DNA of 64,000 nt, taken from assembly GCA_018340375.1 (NCBI GenBank), contig JAFFJZ010000009.1, positions 14,710,501 through 14,774,500 of the forward strand, written 5' to 3'. A program made the translations under genes and the position numbers. Of this stretch, positions 27,201 to 39,200 are shown piece after piece. The notes under the pieces were generated by a model. The model had not been told where the DNA came from. It searched no databases and worked only from the letters and a program-made list of their open reading frames with translations. Positions within the stretch are counted from its first letter, which is position 1. The number at the start of each line of letters is the position of its first letter. The stretch comes from Gonatopus flavifemur. Its lineage: Eukaryota > Arthropoda > Insecta > Hymenoptera > Dryinidae.

Positions 27201-30200
27201 GAACTATACATTTATAAACAATTAGATATGAACAAATTATTCAGTCAATTTGTAAGAAACAAAATGAATTGAATATTTTCCATGTTGCACGTAAGTTATG
27301 GTAATGAAAGAAATTCCCTGCGCTTGTAATTTAAGAGATGGTTTTTCTATTTGTAAAAACCTTATATGTGCTTCATTTATAACCACATATATGTATTGTT
27401 CAATAAAGTTATGCAGAAATACTCTTTTGGAAGCAAATCAGAGCTAAATATCTATCGTGCCAGTAGTTCATCCTAATCAGAGTAAGAAAACTCACTGCGC
27501 TTCCAATATACGTATAAGTCAATATCTCCAACGATGAAAATCATACTTATTCGCTGAAAATTTATTCCAACAAACTGGCAGGTCACTTTACATTATGTAC
27601 ATGGTTTGAGCGAGGAAGTCATTTCACGTCACTTGTGCAAAATCACGCCACTTCACTTCAATTGATAAGTGTAACTTGATGATCTGTTGAAAAATAATCA
27701 GAAGCTCAGATAAGTAGTCCCAATGATACGAACTTCACATTGCTTTTTTTGTTGATTATTCAGAATGAAATAAATCTATGGGACTCTTACATACCATAAA
27801 CATGATTTCATGTTTTATTACATACAAAACAAAAACAAATTCCAAAAGTGAGGTTATGATTATGATTATGAATGGCTGAGTCTGCATAATAGCCTATACG
27901 CCAATTTTTGAAAAATGAGGTTATATCTTGTAGATGTTATGTTTATTAAGATCATTTTCGTGATTACTGTCAATTTTATTATTTATCTCTTACAGAAATG
28001 AATTTTTGAAAATTTTCCAATGTGATGATTTCCATAAGTAGTATTTTAAGATCATTTTCATCATCTCGGAGATCCGCTGATGTGATAGAGGCTTTGTCTC
28101 TCACTCGCAGGACCAGGTTCAATCCTCACTGGAGAAACAACTTTCTAAAACTCCAGACTTCATTCAGAAGTTTCCTTTCATAAGAACAATCAGACCCCAC
28201 ATTCCTACTAACCTTGGCAGAAACAAACTCTGAAGAAATACTTTTTTCTCAACTAAAAGTAACATTTTATAAATTTGTTGATAGAATAATCAAATGTTAA
28301 ATTTTTTTTTCTGTGCGGAAAAACCCGCATGGGTATTTGTCATGAAAAATTCTTGATCAGTTACTGCTAAGTGCCTCATTAGTTACTCGCTAGTGCCTAA
28401 TCAGTTACTCGCTAGTGCGTGCTTAGTTTTCCTGATTAGTCCCTCTTTAGGGAGAGCGTTACATCCCACACCAATTACTGGTAAGTTTTCCCCATTAGTG
28501 CCTCACCAGTAAAGAGGATGAACTGATGAGTGCCTCATGATTTACTAGTCGGAATTTCTACCAGGGTATGTCCCTGGTATACAGGTAAGGTTTCTTGGAC
28601 ATCCCGATAATAATAATTGATATACAATTATTGAGTCCTCAAACGGGTGTCTTCTTACATAGACATTTCCGGGACGAATTTCTATGTACATAATTTTTGA
28701 AAATGTCCCCGAAATGTTCCGTATCTTCGCGTAATTCATGTATCTCGAGTGAGTCCCTGATCTGGTGGATGCCTATGTAGACATTTTGGGGACGTACCCG
28801 AACTGTAAGATTGATAGAAAATTTTTTGAGGACGGTCCTCAAAATCCCAGAATGTCCCCAAAGTGCGTATGTTATCGCAAAAATCGTCCTCAAAGAGTTG
28901 GATTAATAAATATATATGTATGTGAATGGGCGTTTTTGACGACACGTTGAAATAATAGTATAGTTACATGTATTTCGCCAATATAGCTCGATATAGCAGG
29001 TTTTTATTCAGGTATCATGATTATTTTCTCAGATACTTCATAAATTGTACGGATGGGTCTTTTTGACGACGCGTTTGTATAAATTATACATGGATTATAC
29101 ATGCATCATATATGGGTGGTTTTGACGACAGATATATGAATAATCAGAATGATGCTATAATGATTTTCCTACAGCATTATAGGGACATGAACTCTGAAAT
29201 ATGATGTGTTTGAATAGAAGTGATCGATGGAACTGATTTTTACATATGAATCGCGCTCATTTTTCAAAATATATGAGTAATTGGGTGAGGATGATTGAAG
29301 ATATTTACGGATGGATGCTTTGTGAAGTGAGCTCTTGAGCAGTGGGAAATTCTTTTGTTATAGATGATTCTGAACAACGTGATAAGGTAATCTTATGAGT
29401 CCCGTGTATTCGACCAATGCATGTCGATATGTCAGGTTCTGATCCCCGTATACCAACTATTGCTGGGAATATTTCATTAGGTATCTGAATGCATGTTATT
29501 TACACTATGTGCGCATGGAATAATTTACTCAATTAACTGAGTGTCTCACGATATAGCAACAAAAAACATATTCAATTGTCACTTAGCTATCAACTATGAG
29601 CTTGATGGCCCGCTAATCATCCACGACCGTCGTCAAACTAACGAAATGTCGCCATAGTAGCCCATCGGAAACTTAGAGGGTCGTCAAAGTGGCCCATCCG
29701 TGACAAAATACACAATATATTACAAGTGACCTGTACTGCCGTCCTGAGCGAAAAGGCTGTATGTCAAAATTTTGATGTCTCGAGATATCAGGCATTTTAT
29801 TCGAATTTGTACATGTTAAATGATACGAACGCCGTGATTTCTAAATCCGTTTTTCAAATGGTTTTCAATAGTGCCATGGTTTTTGGAATTGAACCACACG
29901 TGGAAAACCTATTCGGATATGAATATGACAGGAACGGAAAAAAATTTTGTTGACATACGACCTTCTGGCTTAGGACGGCGGTGTAGCCGCATGTAAACTG
30001 ATGGAGAATCAAAGAAAACTCAACAGATACAGCAATTCATTGAATCTACCACTATCATTGGAGGTCACTGATTCTTTCTATTAGACGGACGGTTAACCTG
30101 ATTCAAAATCACTGAGTGATGGAGGAAACCAATAATTTTTCATAGTCACAAGTTTACAAATCAATGTTCGTGAAACGTTATCTCTTTAGAACAATGTCAC

Positions 30201-33200
30201 AAAACCCCCCTCGAAGAATGAATTTCATAAAAACTGGGAATCATAACAATCTCAATAAGGGCTTCGTGAACTGGAGAAAAGAAACAAAGCTCGCTTTCGC
30301 AATCAATCATTTTCGCCGTTGTTGACAATAACATGTTCCTACTTTATCCATGACATGATAATTTGAAGCGGTCACAATATCTGGTCGCAGATCCTGATGG
30401 CCCACGAATCATCCACGACCGTCGTCAAACTAACAAAATGTCGCCATAGTAGCCCATCGAAAACTTATAGGGTCGTCAAAGTGGCCCATCCATGACAAAA
30501 TACACGATGTATTATGAGTGACCTGTAGAGCATGTGAATCGATGAAAAAATCGGAGAAAACTCAGCAGATACAGTGATTTGATTGAACCTACCACTATCA
30601 TTGACGACCGCTGGGCTTCTCCCCTAGACAAGGGGTCAACCGGATTTTAGGTTACAAAGTGCGAAAGGAAACCAGTTATTTTACATAGTGACAAGTTTGT
30701 AAATTGAAACCATTGAGAAGAGATGTTCATAGAACTGGATCTCTCTTGAACAATTCCAGAACATTCCCCTCCAATAATGGAATCCATATGAATTGGGAAT
30801 GGAAAAAGTCTCGATGATGGCCCGCGAATCATCCACGACCGTCGTCAAACTAACGGAACGTCGCCATAGTAGCCCATCCAAAAATTATAGGGTCGTCAAA
30901 GTGGCCCATCCGTGACAAAGTACACGATATATTGTAGGTGAACTGTAGCGCATGTAAATTGATGATAAAACAAAGAAAACTCAGCAGATACAGTGATTGA
31001 TGAATCTACGCTATCATTGCAGGTCAATAATTTTTTCTATCAGACGGACGGCTAACTGGATTCGAGATCAGTAAGTGATGAAGGGACCCAATCCTGTTCC
31101 GAAGTGATGAGTTCCACAATTTATATTCGTGGAACGTTATCTCTCTTGAACAATTTCACAAAATCCCCCTCGAATGATAAATTTCATAGAAACTGGAAAT
31201 CATATCAACCTCAATACAGGCTCTGTGCACTCGAGAAAAGAGACAAAGTCCGCTGTCTCAATCAATCATTTCCACCGTTGTTGACAACAACATGTTCCTT
31301 CGTTATCCATGATATGATAATCTATTGCGGTCACAATAAGTGGTGCCAGATCCTGATGGCTCGCGAATCATCCACGACCGTTGTCAAACTAACGAAATGT
31401 CGCCATAGTAGCCCATCGAAAACTTATAGGGTCGTCAAAGTGGCCCATCCATGACAAAATACACGATGTATTATGAGTGACCTGTAGCACATGTGAATCG
31501 ATAAAAAAATCGGAGAAAACTCAGCAGATACAGTAATTAAGCCTAAGTTACCCCATGGGGGTCAAAAGGAAACAAACGGTTCTCGAAAATTTGATCATTT
31601 GTTCATAGGGGTGAAGAGGTACGATTTGAAACTAGAATAGGGATTAAATTCACGAACCATAGTACATTTTTTATCATTGGAAAAGCGTCATTCAATTGAT
31701 TGCAATGCACAACGGGAGGTTAACGAAAACATGCGAAAATACGTGGGGTAACTGAGGGTTAATGAATCTACTGCTATCATTGAAGGTCAATAATTCTTTC
31801 TATCAGACGGACGGCTAACTTGATTCGAGATCAGTATGTGATGAAGGGAACCAATCATGTCCCAAAATCTATATTCGTGAAACGTTATCTCTCGGGAACA
31901 ATTTCACGAAATCCCCCTCGAATGATGAATTTCATAGAAACTGGAAATCATATCAACCTCAATACAGGCTCTGTGCACTCGAGAAAAGAGACAAAGTCCG
32001 CTGTCGCAATCACTCTTTATCACCGTTGTTGACAACAACATGTTCCTTCGTTATCCATGATATGATCATCTATTGCGGTCACAATAAGTGGTGCCAGATC
32101 CTGATGGCCCGCGAATCATCCACGACCGTTGTCAAACTAACGAAATGTCGCCATAGTAGCCCATCGAAAACTTATAGGGTCGTCAAAGTGGCCCATCCAT
32201 GACGAAATACACGATGTATTATAAGTGACCTGTAGCACATGTGAATCGATAAAAAAATCGGAGAAAACTCAGCAGATACAGTAATTAAGCCTAAGTTACC
32301 CCATGGGGGTCAGAAGGGAACAAAAGATTCTCGAAAATTTGATCTTTCGTTCATAGGGGTGAAGAGGCACGATTTGAAACTAGAATAGGGATTAAATTCA
32401 CGAACCATAGTACATTTCTCATCATTGAAAAAGCGTCATTCAATTGATTGCAATGCACAACGGGAGGTTAACGAAAACATGCGAAAATACGTGGGGTAAC
32501 TGAGGGTTAATGAATCTACTGCTATCATTGAAGGTCAATAATTTTTTCTATCAGACGGACGGCTAACTTGATTCGAGATCAGTAAGTGATGAAGGGAACC
32601 AATCATGTTCCAAAATCTATATTCGTGAAACGTTATCTCTCGTGAACAATTCCACAAAATCCCCCTGGAATAATAAATTTCATAGAAACTGGAAATCATA
32701 TCAACCTCAATACAGGCTCTGTGCACTCGAGAAAAGAGACAAAGTCCGCTGTCGCAATCACTCTTTATCACCGTTGTTGACAACAACATGTTCCTTCGTT
32801 ATCCATGATATGATAATCTATTGCGGTCACAATAAGTGGTGCCAGATCCTGATGGCCCGCGAATCATCCACGACCGTTGTCAAACTAACGAAATGTCGCC
32901 ATAGTAGCCCATCGAAAACTTATAGGGTCGTCAAAGTGGCCCATCCATGACGAAATACACGATGTATTATAAGTGACCTGTAGCACATGTGAATCGATAA
33001 AAAAATCGGAGAAAACTCAGCAGATACAGTAATTAAGCCTAAGTTACCCCATGGGGGTCAGAAGGGAACAAAAGATTCTCGAAAATTTGATCTTTCGTTC
33101 ATAGGGGTGAAGAGGCACGATTTGAAACTAGAATAGGGATTAAATTCACGAACCATAGTACATTTCTCATCATTGAAAAAGCGTCATTCAATTGATTGCA

Positions 33201-36200
33201 ATGCACAACGGGAGGTTAACGAAAACATGCGAAAATACGTGGGATAACTGAGGGTTAATGAATCTACTGCTATCATTGAAGGTCAATAATTTTTTCTATC
33301 AGACGGACGGCTAACTTGATTCGAGATCAGTAAATGATGAAGGGAACCAATCATGTTCCAAAATCTATATTCGTGAAACGTTATCTCTCGTGAACAATTC
33401 CACAAAATCCCCCTGGAATAATAAATTTCATAGAAACTGGAAATCATATCAACCTCAATACAGGCTCTGTGCACTCGAGAAAAGAAACAAAGTCCGCTGT
33501 TGCAATCAATCATTTTCACCGTTGTTGACAACAACATGTTCCTTCGTTATCCATGATATGATAATCTAGCGCGGTCACAATATCTGGTTCTACCCACACA
33601 GGACATCAGTTCAGAAAGGGTTCATAATGAATCAATTTGGAACTGAAGGTATTCAAAATGGATCCGTTAAGAACCCTCCCCGAACTGTTGTGCTTTGTGG
33701 GCGGATCCAGATGGCCCGCGAATCATCCACGACCATCGTCAAACTAACGAAATGTCGCCATAGTCGCCCATCGGAAACTTATAGGGTCGTCAAAGTGATC
33801 CATCCGTGACAAAATACATGGTATATTATATGTTATCTGTACTGCATGTATAGCAATGAAAAATTGAAGAAAACTCAGCATGTACAATAATTTAATCGAA
33901 TCTACTCCTATCATTGAAGGTCACTAATTATTCTATCAGACGGATGGTTAAGCTGATTCGAAATCACGGAGTGATGAAAGGAACCAATAATTCCCATAGT
34001 GACAAGTTTGAAAATCATCGATCGTGAAACGTTATCTCTCTTGAACAATGACACAAAACCCCCCTCGAATGATAAATTTCAAAAAAACTGGAAATCATAA
34101 CAATCTCAATGAGGGCTTTGTGAACTCGAGGAAAGGAACAAACTTTGCTGTCGCATTCAATCATTTTCGCGGTTGTTGGCAATCCCATGTCCCTTCGTTA
34201 TTCATGACATGATAATTCTGGGCGGTCACAATATCTGGTCCCAGATCCTGAGGGTCAGAGAATCATCCACGACCGTCGTCAAACTAACAAAATGTCGTGA
34301 TAGTAGCCCATCGAGAACTCATAGTGTCCTCAAAGTGGCCCATCCGTAACACAATACATTTCAAGTAAACTGTAGTGTATGTAATTTGATGAAACTCAAA
34401 GAACACTCAGCATAGACACTGATTTTGTTAAATCTACTAGTGTCATTGAAGATCGCTGGTTTTCCATGAGATGAGGGGTAAACCTGATTCGAGATCACAA
34501 AGTGATGAAGAAAACCAATGATTTCCCATAATGACAAGTTTGAAAATCAAAACTATTGAGGAACCATGTTCGTAAAACTTGATCTCCTAAACAATTCCAC
34601 AAAATCTCCTTCAAATAATTAAATGATTGAGAATCAGTTCATGACCACTATCACACTTTAAAGCCCAGAAAGATTTTCATAATGATCGCACGTTTTATGA
34701 GTAACCACAAGCATGTTTATTGGAAGAAACCATAATGGAGATTGCAATAAACACATCTCACATCATTTTTACATATTTGCATCATCATATTGTTACATAT
34801 ATAGTGGAAAAGTTGTAATTATGCATAGTTCTGGGAAGATGATTGAATATTCAATCAAACAGTAACATGAATGATCATTTTTTATGGAATTAAAAAAAAT
34901 TAACACGTTCCATTGAACAATCTTGAAAAACATCAATTTAGATAATTTTTGGAATATAAAATTCTCGAACAAAACATGAAAATCCAGCGAACGTTCACCG
35001 GTTTATAAAAATCTTTCAGAAAACAAAGAATAATAATATTATAAATGTCTCGAATAATAAATTTCCATAATTTCTTATGAAATTCAAAAATAAAATGAAT
35101 GAATCTCATTCAACAATCTTGAAAAATATTAATTCGAATAATTTTTAGAATGATAGAACTCCGAAGGGAAATGAAGCTCCAGCGAACGTTCACCGGTCTA
35201 TAAAAATCTTCTAGAAAACAAAAAATAATAATATTTCAAATCTCAAATAATAAATCACATAATTTCTTATGAAATTCAAAAATAAAATGAATGAATCTCA
35301 TCCAACAATCTTGAAAAATGATAATTCGAATAATTTTTAGAATGATAGGACTCCGAAGAGAAATGAAGCTTCAGCGAATGTTCACCGGTTCATGAAGACC
35401 TTCTAGGGAAGAAAAAATCATAGTATATCAAATTTCAAATAATGAATTCCGATCATTCCTTATAAAATTAAAAAACAAAATGAATAAATCTGAATCTCAT
35501 TCAACAATCTTGGAAAATATCAATTCAAATAATATTTAGAATGTCAGAACTCCGAAGAGAACATGAAGCTTCAGTGAACGTTCCCCGGTTCATAACAAGC
35601 TTCTAGCAAACAAAAAAACAATAAAATCAGAAATTAAAATTGATAAATTTCAATGATTCTTTAATTTATTCTTCTGCGTGTGTAGCCACGTTCTCAATTG
35701 TGGCACTGTCCGATGAATTAAACATTCATTTTTGGTTATCACTTTTTGCATTTCTTTACCCGTTGGCATCTGGTTGTTACTCAACTGTCTTCCGAAAAGG
35801 TTCAAAAGAAGTCGCTTTTCATTTTCTCCCCAGGGTTTTCGAGTTGTACGTTTCGAAGTTTCTGTGAATCCAAATTACGTATTTGTATAAGTACACAGTT
35901 GAACAAATTTTTGGGGCTCAAAATTACATTATTTTATGGAATGAAAATGAAATCTCTTCAAACGTCACAGAACTTTTGATGAACAATTTTTATGACTATC
36001 AGTTATTTTCTGATGAGCCCAAACCTTCGTCGGTCAATGTTCACGTCATGGTTTTCACCATATATAATGATCGAGAATAAAGGTTCGTTTGTAAAGCTTT
36101 TCAATCAAAAAGTGACCAAAAAATGTACTCTGTTCTCGAAATCTTATTAATATTGTTCAAGTGAAGACCCAAAAATTATTATGAAATAACTAAATAATTG

Positions 36201-39200
36201 CTAAATTGATATTAATTCAGTTTCGACTCATTTGTGTTCACAGAAAGTTCTAAAATGACCATGAGGTCACTCAAACCATCATTTCCACCAAAGTGTAAGC
36301 GAAGGTTAACCGCATCTTTTGGTCGCTTTCCGGTTCACCCAGATCCGCAAGGGTTCGAAAAGATTTTATTCAAAATTGGAGAGGATATTTATTGCAATGA
36401 AACAATTCCCAAGTAGCACCAGAATACACAATGAACGGTCTTCGAATATTCGAAATATGTCCCATGCATATTCTAATGAGACCGTTCCATATGTGTTATG
36501 TATATTCTTCGAACGTATGTTATCGAACATACGACGGTACGTCAATTGAACGTCGATTGAATGAATATCGTACATTTCGAATGTACTACGTACGTTCTAA
36601 GTACATTCAAAACAGTCTTATTTGAATATTCTATGAACGTTCATTATGTTTTTCGTATCTTATTTGCACATTCTACGAACGTTTGTATTTCGTTTATGTA
36701 TACGTTGAACTTCTGTTGCTGCTTGGGTTTTTTTCTGTATATAGCTTTCAGTTCTCTTGCGATCAAATTTACTTCCGACTTACCACGTGGAATTTTTTTA
36801 GTATGTATAGCTTCATATCGATTGGCATAACCATGCTTATGAGTCGAATCGACCTGAGCTGGGAATTCTGGAATCAATTTTGAGCATAAATATTAATGCG
36901 AATGATTCAACATTTACACTTGGAAATTCTCAAGCAACGGACAAAGCGTACGAGATTTTGCACAAATTTTTTTTGTGAAATACATGAGTAATACAAATTT
37001 TGAATATGTGGGGATCAAAAAATTCTACTGGAAAACCATGTCGTTTTGTTACAGGATGTATGGGAATCTATAGGAATATATTGAACTTTCTGAATGGGAA
37101 TGAATTCATATGCACTTTGCGAAGCAAAAAATGGAAATACAACAAAGATATCTCGAATAAATTTCACTTTTATATCAAAACATTCGTTGAAGATGAGACT
37201 TGATCACATTTGTATGTTCTTTTTTATATACATATCACTATTCCAAGGGCATTCAAGCATCAGGAGACGCGGGTAAAATTTTCCTCCAACTTTTTTCATA
37301 AATTACTTGATAAATTTGAATTGAAAATAGATTGTAACTGAATATATACCAGAGATTGGACTCCAAATATAAATTCCAATTCCCCCATGATTTGTAGTTA
37401 TTAGGGAACGAAATCATGAACAATGTTTGACAGTTGGAAGTCATTACTTTTAAAATCTCCTTATACTCGCCAGAAAATTAGTGAAATACTGAAACTTATA
37501 TTTGGAGTCTGATCCTGGTCGCGGATTTGATCATTAAGCACTGACAATTTTAATTAAGGAGACATTCCAATGTGACGGTTTGAAAAAGGCGACCTTTTTT
37601 TTGGGGCATTTGTCGGTAGTTTTCACCCATAAAATTGATATCCTACAGACGGTTGAGGTGTTTCCTGTCTTGTAACGCTTCAAAAGAAAGGCTCAAACTG
37701 GGCGTGCTCGAGTTTTGGGACAGTTTTATGGATTACATGGCGCAGGTAATTTCTTAAAATCAACCGGGCGTATCAACTTGAAATTTCAATATCATATTCA
37801 GGACTATAATGGCTATCGTCTGTACCTCAAACTTGTTGATATTTTGATTTTAACTTATAATTTTACCTGATTTATGACGCAAAAAGGTGCTTTTTTACAC
37901 TTTCGCCTGAACCGCCGCCATTTTGTTAGTTTTCGGTAAAATAGAATAATTGAGGTACGGTGGATAGGAGCGACAACATAGATCAAGAAAGTTTACAGTT
38001 TTCCTGTTCCAAATTACTAGAAGGGCTGAAATCACCTGCGCCAGCAGAAACCTTTTGTTCTCTAACACTCGTGTGTTATTTTATAAGTACATAAATAAAT
38101 ATTTTTCATGACCAAAAAAAATTTTTCTCCACTCTCTTTGATCATACCTTTGAGGGAAAAAATAGTTTGTCCAATTATGTCCAATAGTTTCAGCGAAAAA
38201 AATTCTTGAAAATATGCTGTTTTTCCACGTTCACATTGGAATGCCCCCTTAAACGCATAATTAATGAAAAAAGTTGGCGCAAAATTTAGCTCGCTTCTGT
38301 CGATGCTTTAATGCCGTTGATGATGAAAAATCTTGGTGTTATGACTGTAGTTTCTGATGAGTAAAATACACAAACCGTTGCTTGAATTGAGAGAATTTTC
38401 CAATCCTGATTCATTTTCTACATCCTTCGACGTTCCGGTAGTCCTGCGCTCAGAGTTTTCCTCTTCTTCTTCTTCCTCTTCGCTATCGCTTTCTTCCACT
38501 ATTTTTTCTTCGTCGTCTCTGACCATTTGAGCTTCCTCAAGGAATTGAGAAATTTCCAAAATATCTTTTTGAATCAGAGGTTGCTGATATATATCTTGAT
38601 GGATTTTCTCGTGATGTCCCATAAAACCTGCAAGCCCTGATACTTGCTTATCGTTAAGATCAAGTTGAATTCCCACAGTTGCCATGTGTTTTCTCAAAAT
38701 TGTGCCTCTTAATCTTTCGGGAAATTTTGCTCCACATAGACTAGAGAATTTGCGCATCGAATCGCAAGCTCTTCTGTGTCGTTGGAATAATTTGTCATTT
38801 CCGGGAAGTGCAAAAAGATACTTATTCTTCTTATGCACTCGTGCTTTTCCACGAAATTTTATGCATAATTCAAGGTTCTTATACATAAAATTATCAACAA
38901 GAACGGGAACAGTCCTGTTCAACTTTCCTCTGATTACAAAACGTCCGTAATTATCAGCAATTTTTTTTGACGCCTTAGATAATGCCCTGTATGTATCCAA
39001 ATTACATTCATCGTTCAGTTTCTGGTAATTATTGAAATCTGTGAGAGTTAATAATTCCATTTCCCCTGCCCGACGTCGATTGAACAACTGGACTGAGGTG
39101 AGAGTTGCATCGCATAATTTATCCCAATTATCCATCGAAAAACCTGCCTGCAGGGCTTCAGATGCTTCTTTTCTTTGTGTCAGGAGATAATCTCGCATAG

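Larger units (their letters stand above)
29600..34620. repeat. Left tandem-repeat block (basic unit about 540 bp)
   Basis: The marker CATCCACGACCGTCGTCAAA recurs near 29,620, 30,411, 30,830, 31,370, 32,115, 32,866, 33,722 and 34,262. Spacings of 540 to 856 bp reflect insertions and deletions. Each unit also has GGGTCGTCAAAGTGGCCCAT and ACCGTTGTTGACAA. Long open frames (31,104-31,454; 32,642-32,950) repeat with the unit and are not genes. 28,940-29,600 holds single copies of the same motif and no gene. Confidence 0.9.

Noticed and set aside
29726..29953. 75-codon plus-strand frame
   Set aside because: It coincides with a TIR insertion in a repeat monomer; no domain and no splice context.
31104..32950. 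Open frames of 102-116 codons in the left tandem block
   Set aside because: They recur with the repeat unit, contain the GTCGTCAAA motif in frame by chance, and have no codon or motif support.
35640..36080. Overlapping plus-strand frames of 65-77 codons
   Set aside because: Hydrophobic AT-driven peptides in three frames at once, adjacent to tandem repeats; nothing supports expression.
36234..36877. Short frames on both strands near 36.2-36.9 kb as possible exons
   Set aside because: No recognisable motif, no consistent acceptor/donor pair in phase with the gene model, and they overlap a TIR element.
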